From Prochlorococcus sp. AG-436-C13 (GTDB lineage Bacteria > Cyanobacteriota > Cyanobacteriia > PCC-6307 > Cyanobiaceae): a stretch of 64,000 nucleotides of DNA. This document shows positions 41,240 to 52,444 of the stretch, one piece after another. The notes under the pieces were generated by a model. That model worked only from the letters and a program-made list of their open reading frames with translations. It was not told where the DNA came from and ran no database searches. The stretch spans positions 39,539 through 103,538 of the forward strand of contig QCPC01000004.1 in assembly GCA_003212695.1 (NCBI GenBank), in the 5' to 3' direction. The position numbers and the translations under genes are program-made. Within the stretch, counting starts at the first letter, position 1. Each line of letters opens with the position of its first letter.

Positions 41240-41608
41240 ATGTCAAAAAAGCGTAAGAGAATTAGCCGCAGGCGTTTAGCAGGTCAAAGAGTAATGGCTC
41301 ATGTACCGACATATCATCTAGAAACTGGTGAGTACAAACCTGTAACAGCAGCCAGAAGATACATAGCAGAAGCAACTATTGTTTCCCCTGCAGTTGTAAA
41401 TGTACGTAGAAATGAACATACGACAGACAGGTTTTTCTGGGGTGAAAAAGGTCTATTTAGCGCACAGTATGCAGAAGAAAATCATTTCCTTTTCCCATCT
41501 TTAAGAACAATTGTTGAAACAGTAGGAGAGTGCAATATGTTTGAGGGACTTGAACTTACTGCAGATGATTGGGAAGAAATTGAGGAGTATGAATACGCTT
41601 TTGTATAG
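41240..41608 (+). CDS. Conserved cyanobacterial protein, DUF3155-like
   Basis: MSKKRKRISRRRLAGQRVMAHVPTYHLETGEYKPVTAARRYIAE...; internal ATG at 41240 preferred over 41162. Confidence 0.75.
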   Translation: MSKKRKRISRRRLAGQRVMAHVPTYHLETGEYKPVTAARRYIAEATIVSPAVVNVRRNEHTTDRFFWGEKGLFSAQYAEENHFLFPSLRTIVETVGECNMFEGLELTADDWEEIEEYEYAFV

Positions 41609-41619
41609 AGATTAATTAA

Positions 41620-42234
41620 TTATTTATTTACTAAAAAACATTTTTTCATAAATTTTTCTATTTCTATATATATCTCTTGTGAGATTTCATGACCACCATC
41701 AAAAAAGACTCTTTGATGGATTATTGAGTTTTGGTCAAATACTTTAACTAGCTCTTTAGTTGCATTTACAGGTACTACAGAGTCATTGTTCCCATGTGAA
41801 AGAAAAACAGGGGGAACTTTTTTAGGAAAGGTAAAATTCTTATGAACATAACCGCTGCAAGCAACTATTCCAGCCAATGGGAGTTTAAAACCAGAAGCTA
41901 TTGCCATAGCAGCACCCTGAGAGAAACCTAACAAAACTGTTTTTTCTAAAGGAATATCTAATTTTGCAAGATTTTCCAACCGTAATTTGAGATCCAGTAC
42001 AGATTTTTCTGCTTCTATCCAATCTGGGGGAAATAAGCTATACCATTGCCTTCCTATCCCTTCAGGATGATCAATAGGAGCTCTAAAAGAAACTAACTGA
42101 ATATTCTTGTCAATCCCCTCGATCAAAAGCCTACCCAAAGGCATAAGATCCTCTGCTTCAGCTCCCCATCCATGAAGTAGAACAAGACGATATTCAGCTT
42201 TTTCAGAAGGAAACCAAAATACTTCTTCTTGCAT
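41620..42234 (-). CDS. Alpha/beta hydrolase (phospholipase/carboxylesterase family)
   Basis: '[21 protein letters not shown]', '[16 protein letters not shown]', '[13 protein letters not shown]', 'FFDGGHEI'; Met at 42234 avoids overlap with purH. Confidence 0.88.
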   Translation of the reverse strand: MQEEVFWFPSEKAEYRLVLLHGWGAEAEDLMPLGRLLIEGIDKNIQLVSFRAPIDHPEGIGRQWYSLFPPDWIEAEKSVLDLKLRLENLAKLDIPLEKTVLLGFSQGAAMAIASGFKLPLAGIVACSGYVHKNFTFPKKVPPVFLSHGNNDSVVPVNATKELVKVFDQNSIIHQRVFFDGGHEISQEIYIEIEKFMKKCFLVNK

Positions 42235-42289
42235 TGAGCAAAATGAACAACTAATGCGTAAGTTAACTCTGGTAATCCCTTTTTTTCTT

Positions 42290-43846
42290 ATGCCGCCAAT
42301 CGCATTGTTAAGCGTTTCAAATAAAGAAGGGATTGTTCCCTTAGCACAAGAACTTACTGGCAAATATGGCTTTCAAATCATTTCAAGCGGTGGAACTGCA
42401 AAAACATTAGAAAAAGCTTCCATACCAGTTATTAAAGTAAGTGAATATACTAATTCTCCTGAAATACTAGATGGGAGAGTAAAAACGCTACATCCTAAAG
42501 TTCATGGAGGAATACTTGCTAAGAGGAGTGATGCATCTCATATAAACGAGCTGAACAAAGAAAGTATTAATTTTATTGATTTAGTAGTCGTAAATCTATA
42601 TCCATTTCAAGAAACTATTTCAAATCCAAATGTGCAATGGGAAGAAGCTATTGAAAATATAGATATCGGAGGCCCCACAATGGTTAGGGCAGCAGCCAAA
42701 AACCATTCATATGTAAGTGTTCTCACCAACCCAAATCAATACAAATTTTTCCTAGATGCTTTAAGAAATGGAGAAATAACACAAAATATGAGAAAAAAGC
42801 TAGCACTTCAAGCCTTTGAACATACAGCCACTTACGACGCAGCTATTAGTAAATGGATTCAAAATGAAATCAAAGAAAATTCTAGCCCATGGATTGAAGC
42901 CCTTCCAATAAAACAGACTCTTAGATATGGAGAAAATCCGCATCAAAATGCTACTTGGTTCAGCCGAAACGATAAAGGTTGGGGTGGAGCAAAACAATTG
43001 CAAGGGAAAGAGATCAGCACCAATAATTTATTGGATTTAGAAGCTGCTATAGCGACAATTAGAGAGTTTGGATATGGAGATGATTTAGAACATAGAACAC
43101 ATGAAAAAGCTGCGGTAGTTATAAAACATACAAATCCTTGTGGGGTTGCAATAGGTAATTCAATTTCTTCAGCTCTGAATAAAGCTCTTGATGCTGATCG
43201 AACAAGTGCTTTTGGCGGAATTGTTGCAATGAATTCATCAGTAGACAAAAACGCAGCAAATCAATTAAAAAGTTTATTTTTAGAATGCATAGTTGCTCCT
43301 AGTTTTGAAGAAGATGCAAAGAAAATACTTTCAGATAAAAAGAACTTGAGACTTATAGAATTAAATCAGTTATTTATTCAAAACTCTGATAGAAAGAACA
43401 TAAGAAGTATTCTTGGTGGTTTAGTAGTTCAAGAAAGTGATGATAATTTAATAGATGAAAGTAAATGGAAAGTAGTAAGTAAGAAAGAACCTAGTTTAAA
43501 TGAATACAAAGATTTATCTTTTGCCTGGAAGGTAGTACGTCATATTCGCTCAAATGCAATAGCAATTGCTTATTCAGGTCAAACCATTGGTATAGGAGCA
43601 GGACAAATGAATAGAGTAGGAGCTGCTAAAATAGCTTTAGAAGCAGCATCTGAAAAAGAAAATAAAGGTGTCTTGGCTAGCGATGGCTTCTTACCATTTG
43701 ACGATACGGTCAGGATGGCAGCAAAATATGGGATAAAAGCAATTATTCAACCTGGTGGCAGTATTAAAGACGAATTATCTATAAAAGCATGCGATGAATT
43801 AGATATTTCTATGATATTTACAGGAAAAAGACATTTCTTACATTAA
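42290..43846 (+). CDS. purH: Bifunctional AICAR transformylase/IMP cyclohydrolase
   Basis: [43 protein letters not shown]...; '[13 protein letters not shown]'; '[11 protein letters not shown]'. Confidence 0.97.
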   Translation: MPPIALLSVSNKEGIVPLAQELTGKYGFQIISSGGTAKTLEKASIPVIKVSEYTNSPEILDGRVKTLHPKVHGGILAKRSDASHINELNKESINFIDLVVVNLYPFQETISNPNVQWEEAIENIDIGGPTMVRAAAKNHSYVSVLTNPNQYKFFLDALRNGEITQNMRKKLALQAFEHTATYDAAISKWIQNEIKENSSPWIEALPIKQTLRYGENPHQNATWFSRNDKGWGGAKQLQGKEISTNNLLDLEAAIATIREFGYGDDLEHRTHEKAAVVIKHTNPCGVAIGNSISSALNKALDADRTSAFGGIVAMNSSVDKNAANQLKSLFLECIVAPSFEEDAKKILSDKKNLRLIELNQLFIQNSDRKNIRSILGGLVVQESDDNLIDESKWKVVSKKEPSLNEYKDLSFAWKVVRHIRSNAIAIAYSGQTIGIGAGQMNRVGAAKIALEAASEKENKGVLASDGFLPFDDTVRMAAKYGIKAIIQPGGSIKDELSIKACDELDISMIFTGKRHFLH

Positions 43847-43892
43847 ATGAATTATATAGACTTTTAAAAGATTTAAATTATATTTTCAGCTA

Positions 43893-44456
43893 CTAGTTTT
43901 CATTCCCTTTTGGATAGTAAGTAACCTTATTTGCCTTGCGAAATGCCGATAACCTCCCTGGTCCTGCGCATACAAAATACAATGAAATAGCAGCATAAAT
44001 AGAAGATAATTCAAACGCATAATTATGAGCCTCTACCACCGCAATTGGGAATCCTTCAAGGCCAGTATCTAATAGATGAAAGTAAATAGCAAATAACATT
44101 GTATTTAAAAGTCCAAAAGCAGCAATTCTTGAAAATATTCCCAAAGCCAATCCTATTGGACATATTAATTGTGTTATCCCTGCTGCAAAAGTCCAAATAA
44201 TGGGATCGCCTGGAAGAAAAGCAAAATATTTGCCAACTACGAATTCAGAAAAACCTTGAGGGTCCTGTAATTTTTCAAGTCCATGGTGAATCATAAAAAG
44301 ACTAAACACTACTCTCAAAATAAAAATTGATAATTCTCCTAAAATATTGACTTCACCAGATGATGGATTAGCAACAACCACTTCAACCTTTTGAGTTTGA
44401 TTAGGTTTAGAAGAGTCCAGTTCCTGAGAAGTAAAATTGTCTGAGTTTGCCATCAC
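43893..44456 (-). CDS. DoxX-family membrane protein
   Basis: 'ILRVVFSLFMIHHGLEKLQDPQGF', four TM segments. Confidence 0.82.
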   Translation of the reverse strand: MMANSDNFTSQELDSSKPNQTQKVEVVVANPSSGEVNILGELSIFILRVVFSLFMIHHGLEKLQDPQGFSEFVVGKYFAFLPGDPIIWTFAAGITQLICPIGLALGIFSRIAAFGLLNTMLFAIYFHLLDTGLEGFPIAVVEAHNYAFELSSIYAAISLYFVCAGPGRLSAFRKANKVTYYPKGNEN

Positions 44457-44552
44457 TGATAAGCATTAGGCCTATATCTTAGTTGTTTATAAGCGAATTA
44501 CGTTAGCAAGAATAAATTTATAAAATAACTATAGAAAAAACAAGCCTGGTAA

Positions 44553-45761
44553 TTATTTTGAATCAGCCAGGTTAATAAGTTTTTGTATAACATGTTCCAC
44601 AATTCTATCTGGGGTAGATGCTCCTGAAGTAATACCTACATTTACTTCACCATCTGGTAGAAAATTAGATTCAGTTCTTAACTCATCTGAAAGAGGTTTA
44701 TGCGTAATAGTGTTATTCAATTCACCTATTCTCTCAGGCGTATCTATATGAAAAGAACGAATACCTTTTGCAAGTGCAATCTCTTGAAGGTGAGTGGTGT
44801 TAGAAGAATTAAACCCCCCGATCACCACTAACAAATCAAGTGATTCGTCTACTAGAGAAAACATTGCATCTTGCCTTTCTTCTGTAGCATCACAAATAGT
44901 GTTAAAAGCTAAAAAATGATCATTTAATTGTGAAGGTCCATATTTTCTAAGCATAGTTTTCTCAAAAAGTCTTCCGATCTCTTCAGTTTCACTCTTAAGC
45001 ATTGTCGTCTGATTAGCAACTCCTAATCTCTTCAAATCCTTATCTGGATCAAATCCAGTAGAAGAAGCTCTAGAAAATCTCCTTAAGAATTCCTCTCTAC
45101 TACCTTTTCCTAAAATATAATCCGAAACATATTGCGCCTCTTGAAGATCTAGAACAACAAGATATGTTCCGGCAAATGAACTAGTTGCCAATGTTTCTTC
45201 ATGCTTAACTTTGCCATGAATAATAGAAGTAAATTCATGCTTTTTATGTTTCTCAACGGTATGCCATACCTTTGAAACCCATGGGCAAGTTGTATCGATT
45301 ATGTGACAACCGCGCTCATGAAGAAGCTTCATTTCATGAACTGTTGCGCCAAAGGCAGGAAGTATGACTACATCTCCATCCTTTACAGCAGAAAAGTCCT
45401 TAATACCTTTTTCAGCTGCAATAAAACGAACATTCATATTCCGCAAATGATCATTTACAGAAGGATTATGAATGATTTCATTTGTTATCCAAATACTTTC
45501 ATTTGGATAATGCCTTCTTGTTTCATAAGCCATGGCAACAGCTCTTTCTACTCCCCAACAAAAGCCAAAAGCTTCAGCAATTCTGACCCTTAACCTTCCA
45601 TGCTCAAACAAATATCCATTATCTCGAATAGAAGCAATTAAATCGCTCTGATAAGCCTTCTCAAGAGCCTTAGCCCTCTTAGCAGGAGACTCAAAACCTC
45701 TACGATTGTAACGATCAGAATGATGAAGTGAACGTTTAAATGCTTGGGTATCCATAGTCAT
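44553..45761 (-). CDS. ispH: 4-hydroxy-3-methylbut-2-enyl diphosphate reductase
   Basis: '[19 protein letters not shown]', '[13 protein letters not shown]', '[12 protein letters not shown]', '[11 protein letters not shown]'; long cyanobacterial form. Confidence 0.96.
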   Translation of the reverse strand: MTMDTQAFKRSLHHSDRYNRRGFESPAKRAKALEKAYQSDLIASIRDNGYLFEHGRLRVRIAEAFGFCWGVERAVAMAYETRRHYPNESIWITNEIIHNPSVNDHLRNMNVRFIAAEKGIKDFSAVKDGDVVILPAFGATVHEMKLLHERGCHIIDTTCPWVSKVWHTVEKHKKHEFTSIIHGKVKHEETLATSSFAGTYLVVLDLQEAQYVSDYILGKGSREEFLRRFSRASSTGFDPDKDLKRLGVANQTTMLKSETEEIGRLFEKTMLRKYGPSQLNDHFLAFNTICDATEERQDAMFSLVDESLDLLVVIGGFNSSNTTHLQEIALAKGIRSFHIDTPERIGELNNTITHKPLSDELRTESNFLPDGEVNVGITSGASTPDRIVEHVIQKLINLADSK

Positions 45762-45803
45762 GTCACTACCTTATCAAACTCTTATGAAAAGAAATGGATA
45801 ATA

Positions 45804-45836
45804 CAAAAAAACCTGGCAATAAGCCAGGTTTTTTTG
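45804..45836 (-). terminator. Rho-independent terminator downstream of amt
   Basis: CAAAAAAACCTGGC-AATAA-GCCAGGTTTTTTTG: GC-rich stem with flanking A/T tracts. Confidence 0.85.
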
Positions 45837-45857
45837 ATAATTAATTAATCCTATTAA

Positions 45858-47327
45858 TTAATTAGATGAAGCAAAATCAGGATAAGCCTCCATACCATGC
45901 TCACCTATATCAAGACCCTGAGTTTCTTCTTGTTCAGAAACACGAATACCACCGAAGAAACCTCCAATGACAGACCAAGCAATCCAACAAGTCACAACTG
46001 CCCAGATTGCATAAGCACCGGCACCTAAAGCTTGAATACCTAATTGAGAAATTCCACCACCAGTAAATAAACCAAGTCCTTCTCCACTGCCTTGAATGTC
46101 ATAGCCCCATAGACCAATTACAACTGTTCCCCAAACACCACAAACTCCATGAACAGAGAAGGCACCTACAGGATCATCAATTCCAGCAGAATCAAGAGCA
46201 GAAACTGCAAAAACAACAATAATTCCTCCAACAAGTCCTGCAAGCCAAGAACCAGCAAGAGTAAGATTTGCACAACCAGCAGTAATACTTACTAAACCAG
46301 CAAGTATTCCATTAATAATCATTGTTAAATCAGGCTTACCAGAGAAAACAGTAGATACAACAGTTGCACCGATGGCACCACCAGCAGCAGCTAGGGTAGT
46401 TGTAACAGCTACGTATGGAACCCACTGATCCATTGCCAACTGAGAGCCTGGGTTAAATCCATACCAACCAATCCATAAAATTAAAGCTCCTAACGTTGCA
46501 ATAGCCATATTGTGACCAGGCATTGCTTGAGGCTTCCCATCTACATATTTACCAATACGAGGGCCAAGCAACATTGCGCCAACTAAACCTGCCCAAGCAC
46601 CAACTGAATGAACAATGGATGAACCAGCAAAATCAATGAATTCTTTATCACCAATACTATTTAGCCAACCTCCATTCCATTCCCAGCTTCCTGCAATTGG
46701 ATAAATAAAAGCAGTTAAAACAAGAGAGAAAACAACAAACTCCCCAAACTTAACTCTCTCAGCTACTAGACCAGAAACAATTGTTGCTGCGGTTCCAGCA
46801 AAAGCTGCTTGAAAAAGAAAATCAACAGTTGGGACAAGTCCCGCCTCGGAAACAGTTTCTGCTGTAACTGTTGGATCAAAAAACAATCCGCCAAAAAACA
46901 AGAATCCACCCAATATGGAATCTCCATACATTATTGAATAACCAACAATCCAATAAGCAGTTACTGCAAGAGCGAAAACAAATAAATTCTTTGCAAGAAT
47001 GTTTACAGCATTCTTAGATCTACACATGCCTGCTTCAACCATTGCGAAGCCTGCATTCATAAAAATAACTAGAATGGTTGCAATTAATAGCCAAAGGTTA
47101 TTAGCTAAAAAAGCAGCATTGAGTTCTGGCAACTCTGAGGCATGAGCCGAAAGATTAAATACACCTAAGCCAAAAAGAGCCAGAGGCACACAAGCAAACC
47201 AGAGCAAAGAACGATGGGAGCTTAATCCTTTTATGCTTTGGAAAAGCATCATCGGTCCTTCTAAGAGGCTTGCCTCCTGAAGACGCCGCATGGGTCTCCT
47301 AAATGGAGTTTGAGAAGCAGTGGTCAT
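45858..47327 (-). CDS. amt: Ammonium transporter
   Basis: 'GFAMVEAGMCRSKNAVNILAKN', 'FAGSSIVHSVGAWAGLVGAMLLGPR', 'VHGVCGVWGTVVIGLWG'. Confidence 0.97.
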   Translation of the reverse strand: MTTASQTPFRRPMRRLQEASLLEGPMMLFQSIKGLSSHRSLLWFACVPLALFGLGVFNLSAHASELPELNAAFLANNLWLLIATILVIFMNAGFAMVEAGMCRSKNAVNILAKNLFVFALAVTAYWIVGYSIMYGDSILGGFLFFGGLFFDPTVTAETVSEAGLVPTVDFLFQAAFAGTAATIVSGLVAERVKFGEFVVFSLVLTAFIYPIAGSWEWNGGWLNSIGDKEFIDFAGSSIVHSVGAWAGLVGAMLLGPRIGKYVDGKPQAMPGHNMAIATLGALILWIGWYGFNPGSQLAMDQWVPYVAVTTTLAAAGGAIGATVVSTVFSGKPDLTMIINGILAGLVSITAGCANLTLAGSWLAGLVGGIIVVFAVSALDSAGIDDPVGAFSVHGVCGVWGTVVIGLWGYDIQGSGEGLGLFTGGGISQLGIQALGAGAYAIWAVVTCWIAWSVIGGFFGGIRVSEQEETQGLDIGEHGMEAYPDFASSN

Positions 47328-47411
47328 AAAAGATGAAATCTGCGAAATGAACTGATTTTTTTAAAGCAGCCTTTACAAATACAAATATGAATAATTAATG
47401 GATTTCATCTA

Positions 47412-47425
47412 GTAATAATTAATAC
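47412..47425 (-). promoter_or_regulatory. NtcA-binding-site-like GTA-N8-TAC upstream of amt
   Basis: GTAATAATTAATAC on + strand; on the amt strand GTATTAATTATTAC, 22 nt, then CATATT (-10-like). Confidence 0.8.
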
Positions 47426-47470
47426 ATAATCCAAAATTTGTTTTTAAAACAGAAACTTTGCTTTTTTTAA

Positions 47471-47599
47471 ATGGCAAAACCCATCACAAAAAAAGAAGTC
47501 AAGAAATCAATGCCGCTTTTAATTTCAGGTAGCTTGCTTGCAATAATCTCCGCACTATTACTTGCTTTTGTAATTGGAACAAAGCTCCACTCAACCTAG
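47471..47599 (+). CDS. Small membrane protein (42 aa), hypothetical
   Basis: MAKPITKKEVKKSMPLLISGSLLAIISALLLAFVIGTKLHST: basic N-terminus plus one TM helix; not in the ORF track. Confidence 0.55.
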   Translation: MAKPITKKEVKKSMPLLISGSLLAIISALLLAFVIGTKLHST

Positions 47600-47605
47600 A
47601 ATAAT

Positions 47606-48355
47606 CTATTCATTTGATTGATATGGCAAAACTCCTTCCCATGTGATGTGATTTTGAAAAAAGCCAAACGAGCAAGGTAATATTTCCACACCTTTTTTTA
47701 CTGCCAAGCGAAATAGATCGCCATATTCCGGATCTGCGGAATCAGCTGGAGAAAAGAGTTTCAAATCATTTCTACTAATGCAAGGTACAAGAACAGCTCT
47801 TGAGTCAGGTAGTTCATTAATCATCTCTTTCAAGTGTTTTTGCCCTCTCTTAGTAATTGTGTCAGGGAAAAGAGCCTGATCACCTTTACTCCAAGTTGTA
47901 TTTTTAACTTCTACAAATATTTTCCGTTGATCTAAATTTGAAATTTTCGGTGTAAGAAGTAAATCTATTCGACTTTTTTTTTGAATTCCATAAACAACTT
48001 CTTTTCTAATCTCTTGTATTGGCCCTAATTTTATATCCAATAAACCTGCTTCGATTGCATATAAAATAAGTTTGTTAGCAAAAGAAGTATTAACTCCAAC
48101 CCAGCAATCTCCTTCTTGAGAAGGAACAAGAGCTTGCTCCCATGACCAAGATAATTTTCTTGAAGGAGAAGGTGAAAAACTTAGCCTTACAAGCCCTCCA
48201 AGGTGAAGAACTCCTAACATTGGTCCAGTATTAGCGCAATGTGCAGTAACCACTTCTCCACTTTCAAGCTCAACATCTGCTAAAAAACGTTTATATCTTT
48301 TTAATAAGATACCTTCAGTTAAAGATGGGAAAGTCGTGATTGTCTTTGCGATCAT
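47606..48355 (-). CDS. sfsA: SfsA-family protein
   Basis: 'LLKRYKRFLADVELESGEVVTAHCANTGPMLGVL', 'RIDLLLTP', 'IFVEVKNTTW', 'FPDTITKRGQKHL'. Confidence 0.95.
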   Translation of the reverse strand: MIAKTITTFPSLTEGILLKRYKRFLADVELESGEVVTAHCANTGPMLGVLHLGGLVRLSFSPSPSRKLSWSWEQALVPSQEGDCWVGVNTSFANKLILYAIEAGLLDIKLGPIQEIRKEVVYGIQKKSRIDLLLTPKISNLDQRKIFVEVKNTTWSKGDQALFPDTITKRGQKHLKEMINELPDSRAVLVPCISRNDLKLFSPADSADPEYGDLFRLAVKKGVEILPCSFGFFQNHITWEGVLPYQSNE

Positions 48356-48437
48356 AAAATTAGATCTCTCTCTAACAGATGAGAAGTATCCATTTAAACA
48401 ATATCAAGTAATTCATGAAATTCAGCGGACATAAAGA

Positions 48438-50054
48438 ATGAACAATTCTCTTAAGAGTATTTCAGCCCTAATAAGCATAGGAACAGTATTAAGCAAAGCT
48501 GGTGGCATGGCCAGGCAAATTATAATAGCTGCCGTTTTTGGAGTTGGAACTATATATGATGCCTATAACTACGCTTATATATTACCTGGTTTTTTTCTAA
48601 TTCTTATAGGAGGAATAAATGGTCCTTTACATAATGCTATTGTCACCATTTTAAGCCGTAAGAATAGAAATGAGAGTGCATATATTCTTTGCGCTGTAAA
48701 TAGCTCAATTCTTATTATATTTACATTAATTAGTGTTATTTTATTTCTGGCAGCAGATCCAATTATAAGAATTGTTGGGCCAGGATTAGATCAAAATACT
48801 CATATAATTGCTGTTGATCAACTTAAGATAATGGCTCCTATTGTCCTCTTATCAGGATTTATAGGAATTGGATTTGGTTCGTTAAATGCAAAAAATGAAT
48901 TTTTAATTCCTTCACTATCTCCAATAATTTCTAGTTTCATTTTAATATTAGCTATTAGTATTTTCTGGTTCGATCAATCCCCAAGATTTAATTCTATAAA
49001 CTTTGGTATACAAGGAACACTAATATTAGCTAAAGCAACATTACTAGGAGCAATAATTCAATGGATAATTCAGATCCCAATATTACAACGCAAAGGACTT
49101 CTTAAATTAAAGCTAATATTTGATTGGGGAAATTCAGGTGTTCAAGATGTTTGGAAAATAATTATCCCAGCCTGCCTATCTTCAGGAATGTTACAAATAA
49201 ACGTTTTTACAGATCTGTTTTTTGCATCTAATATTGCAGCAGCTGCTGCTGGTTTAAGTTATGCAAACTTTTTAGTTCAAGCACCATTAGGACTAATTTC
49301 AAATGCTGTTTTACTACCATTACTTCCTATATTTTCAAAGCTTAGTAATAACAAAGAGAAAAAGGAGCTTGTGAGAAGGATTAGACAAGGCTTCATTTAT
49401 TCATCAGCAAGTATGATTTTTTTAGGGTCAATGTTCGCGGCTTTAAGTATACCTATAACTACTTTAGTTTTTGGTAGAGGTGTATTTGATGCTAACGCAA
49501 TAAATCTTGTTTCAAAATTATTAATTTGCTATGGGATAGGTATGCCAGCATATTTAATTAGAGATTTATTAGTACGTATTTTTTATGCAATTGGACAAAG
49601 CAAATTTCCTTTTAAACTTTCTTTATTAGGTATATTTATAAATATTTTACTTGATTGGCTCTTAGTGGGTGGACCTACTCCTTTTGGAAGCTATATTCCT
49701 ATAAATTTAGGTGCAAAAGGTCTTGTCATTGCAACAGTGATTGTAAATATATATACTTCTATTGAATTATTTAGAAAATTAAAATTAGAAATCAATGTAA
49801 TGCCTTTAAAACAATGGTCTATTGATTTTTTGAAGCTAATGGTTTGTGGAATAATTTCAGGAATATTCGCGTTGAAAATTCATACAATTTTCTTTGTATT
49901 ATTTACTAATTTTTTCTGGGAACTATTTATATTATTGTCAACGACAATTTTATCCTTCCTATTATTCTTATTATTTTGTAAGATAATAGGGGTAAAAGAA
50001 ATTAATGAAATATCAAACATGTTAAGCAAAAAACTTAGTCATCATTCAAAGTAA
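48438..50054 (+). CDS. murJ: MurJ/MviN lipid II flippase
   Basis: Multi-TM; 'SKAGGMARQIIIAAVFGVGTIYDAYNYAYILPGFFLILIGGINGPLHNAI', 'RDLLVRIFYAIGQSKFPFKLSL'. Confidence 0.93.
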   Translation: MNNSLKSISALISIGTVLSKAGGMARQIIIAAVFGVGTIYDAYNYAYILPGFFLILIGGINGPLHNAIVTILSRKNRNESAYILCAVNSSILIIFTLISVILFLAADPIIRIVGPGLDQNTHIIAVDQLKIMAPIVLLSGFIGIGFGSLNAKNEFLIPSLSPIISSFILILAISIFWFDQSPRFNSINFGIQGTLILAKATLLGAIIQWIIQIPILQRKGLLKLKLIFDWGNSGVQDVWKIIIPACLSSGMLQINVFTDLFFASNIAAAAAGLSYANFLVQAPLGLISNAVLLPLLPIFSKLSNNKEKKELVRRIRQGFIYSSASMIFLGSMFAALSIPITTLVFGRGVFDANAINLVSKLLICYGIGMPAYLIRDLLVRIFYAIGQSKFPFKLSLLGIFINILLDWLLVGGPTPFGSYIPINLGAKGLVIATVIVNIYTSIELFRKLKLEINVMPLKQWSIDFLKLMVCGIISGIFALKIHTIFFVLFTNFFWELFILLSTTILSFLLFLLFCKIIGVKEINEISNMLSKKLSHHSK

Positions 50055-50298
50055 CATCTCTTTCTTCACGAATATTAAGAGGTATTTGAAGAGAATCTCT
50101 ACCTTCTAAATGAGGTCCTTTTACAGAAATAATTCTGGCTTCAATTCCGAATTCTTGAAAAGCATTTTCCATTTCATGAATTAATGTTTTTTCAACTTGA
50201 GCCTCAGCATCAGAAACTTTTCCAATAAAACGTTCTCCCAACCTCCCTATTTCCCTTCGAAGAACCTCTCTAGCATTAGTAACCTCAATAATTAGCAC
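50035..50298 (-). CDS. Conserved hypothetical protein (87 aa)
   Basis: Full ORF, acidic composition, ordered with the following small ORFs on the minus strand. Confidence 0.65.
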   Translation of the reverse strand: MLIIEVTNAREVLRREIGRLGERFIGKVSDAEAQVEKTLIHEMENAFQEFGIEARIISVKGPHLEGRDSLQIPLNIREERDVTLNDD

Positions 50299-50322
50299 AT
50301 CAAATCCCTGATTAAATAAACC

Positions 50323-50619
50323 TTATCTGCAATAGGGGTCTAAAATCTCTTCCAATTCAAAAACTTGTCCAGAAGAAATTAATTTAGACAATGGAATTTC
50401 TGAAGTACCACCACCAAGTTGAACGATTACAGAGTCAAATGCTTTTCTCGCAGCTTCATGGCAGCCTTTATCAAGATTAGCTTGACACTCTATCGCTAAA
50501 GAATTTGATAAACCTGCATCCCCCAAGTAAAGATTCCACTTCTGAACTTTAAGGTGTATACGATCTGCAATTGACATCTCCAATTCACGCAATTGATTAG
50601 CGCTAAGGCTAGTAGCCAT
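50323..50619 (-). CDS. Conserved cyanobacterial protein, DUF3181-like
   Basis: MATSLSANQLRELEMSIADRIHLKVQKWNLYLGDAGLSNSLAIECQ... Confidence 0.68.
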   Translation of the reverse strand: MATSLSANQLRELEMSIADRIHLKVQKWNLYLGDAGLSNSLAIECQANLDKGCHEAARKAFDSVIVQLGGGTSEIPLSKLISSGQVFELEEILDPYCR

Positions 50620-50649
50620 AATTAATCTCCAACATTTTTAGAAAGTTTC

Positions 50650-50961
50650 TCAGTCTTCCAGAGTAGATTCCTCAGGAGAAGGTCTTCGACTAATAACATA
50701 AATAAGATGACCAATAAGGAAAAGCAACCAAATTCCTGAAAAGAATTGAAGATTAGGCCAAGGCTGCCGAATTTGCTGTGCCAGCCAAAGTCCGCTATTC
50801 ACAGCTGCAAAAGCCATTGCATGAATAGTTAAATTAACTATTCTTGAAAAATGAAGATAAATAGGATCTGAAAGATCTCCATTCCCATACCAACGAAGAG
50901 GCATTTGATTTAGATAAATATGATTTTCACGACATCCTATAATTGACGAGGAGTATGTCAA
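50650..50961 (-). CDS. Conserved small membrane protein (103 aa)
   Basis: Two predicted TM segments and an N-terminal soluble segment. Confidence 0.65.
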   Translation of the reverse strand: MTYSSSIIGCRENHIYLNQMPLRWYGNGDLSDPIYLHFSRIVNLTIHAMAFAAVNSGLWLAQQIRQPWPNLQFFSGIWLLFLIGHLIYVISRRPSPEESTLED

Positions 50962-50982
50962 AACTCTTAATTAAATAAACAT

Positions 50983-51056
50983 GCGCCTGTAGCTCAGCGG
51001 ATTAGAGCATCTGACTACGGATCAGAGGGTCGGGAGTTCGAATCTCTCCAGGCGCG
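50983..51056 (+). tRNA. tRNA-Arg (ACG)
   Basis: GCGCCTG/CAGGCGC acceptor, anticodon arm CTGACTACGGATCAG, T arm GGGAGTTCGAATCTCTCC. Confidence 0.95.
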
Positions 51057-51170
51057 TTTAAAAATTCATCTGTTGAAAAACAAACAAAATAAAATTAAGA
51101 AGAATTTTCTTTTTTAAAAGCCAACCTTTGTTTACTATCCAATCAATGACTAGAAAAAGAGACTAATCCA

Positions 51171-52421
51171 TTGAGCTCGATTAATTCAAATCTCTCAGAA
51201 ACTGACCATGATATATCAAAATTAATTAATCAAGAGGTTTCAAGGCAAGAGACACATTTAGAGCTCATTGCTAGCGAAAACTTCACTTCCAAAGCAGTTA
51301 TGGAGGCTCAAGGATCAGTATTAACCAATAAATATGCTGAGGGATTGCCCAATAAGCGCTACTACGGAGGCTGTGAACATATTGATTTAATTGAACAAAT
51401 TGCTATTGAAAGGGCAAAGAAACTCTTCAATGCAAGCTGGGCAAACGTGCAGCCACATAGTGGGGCGCAGGCCAATTTCGCAGTGTTTCTGGCTCTTCTT
51501 AAACCCGGCGACACAATTCTTGGAATGGACCTATCTCATGGAGGCCATCTAACTCATGGATCGCCAGTCAATGTAAGTGGAAAATGGTTTAAATCTGTTC
51601 ACTACGGAGTAGACGAAGAAACAGAAGTTCTGAATATGGAGAAAGTCCGAGAAATTGCTATCAAATGTCAACCAAAGCTAATTATCTGTGGTTATTCAGC
51701 CTACCCACGAACTATAGATTTCCAAGCTTTTAGATCAATAGCTGATGAAGTAGGAGCATATTTGCTTGCAGATATGGCACATATTGCAGGTTTAGTAGCA
51801 AGTGGAGTTCATCCAAATCCAATTCCATATTGCGATGTAGTTACTACAACAACTCATAAAACTCTTAGGGGGCCTCGAGGAGGATTAATACTATGTAGAG
51901 ACGAAGAATTTGGCAAAAGATTTGATAAAGCCGTCTTCCCAGGCAGTCAAGGTGGTCCTTTAGAACATGTAATTGCAGCAAAAGCAGTTGCATTTGGAGA
52001 AGCACTACAAGAAAGCTTTACTACATATTCCCACCAAGTAATTGCGAACTCAAAAGTTCTAGCAAAGAGAATGCAAGAAAGAGGTATTGCAGTAGTAAGC
52101 AAGGGCACAGACAATCACATTGTCTTACTTGATCTAAGAAGTATCAAAATGACTGGGAAAAAGGCTGATTCAATTATTAGCGATGTAAATATTACAGCAA
52201 ATAAAAACACTGTTCCTTTTGATCCAGAGTCTCCATTTGTAACTAGTGGGTTGAGATTAGGTACTGCCGCATTAACTACAAGAGGATTCAATGAAGAAGC
52301 ATTTATTCAAATTGCCGATATCATATCTGATTGTCTTTTAAATCCTGAAGATTTATCAATAAAGAAAAAATGCAAAGAGAAAGTTGTGGATCTTTGCAAA
52401 CGTTTCCCTCTTTATAGTTAA
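51171..52421 (+). CDS. glyA: Serine hydroxymethyltransferase
   Basis: '[57 protein letters not shown]', '[16 protein letters not shown]'; TTG start. Confidence 0.97.
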   Translation: MSSINSNLSETDHDISKLINQEVSRQETHLELIASENFTSKAVMEAQGSVLTNKYAEGLPNKRYYGGCEHIDLIEQIAIERAKKLFNASWANVQPHSGAQANFAVFLALLKPGDTILGMDLSHGGHLTHGSPVNVSGKWFKSVHYGVDEETEVLNMEKVREIAIKCQPKLIICGYSAYPRTIDFQAFRSIADEVGAYLLADMAHIAGLVASGVHPNPIPYCDVVTTTTHKTLRGPRGGLILCRDEEFGKRFDKAVFPGSQGGPLEHVIAAKAVAFGEALQESFTTYSHQVIANSKVLAKRMQERGIAVVSKGTDNHIVLLDLRSIKMTGKKADSIISDVNITANKNTVPFDPESPFVTSGLRLGTAALTTRGFNEEAFIQIADIISDCLLNPEDLSIKKKCKEKVVDLCKRFPLYS

Positions 52422-52444
52422 AATTAAAAAATAAATCCGAAAGT

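Noticed and set aside
42254-42363. Apparent 110-bp antisense overlap of the hydrolase ORF and purH
   Set aside because: Likely starts (hydrolase Met at 42234, purH ATG at 42290) remove the overlap.
44530-44570. CCTGG...CCAGG pairing near the ispH stop
   Set aside because: Only a 5-6 bp stem with a long loop; too weak to call a terminator.
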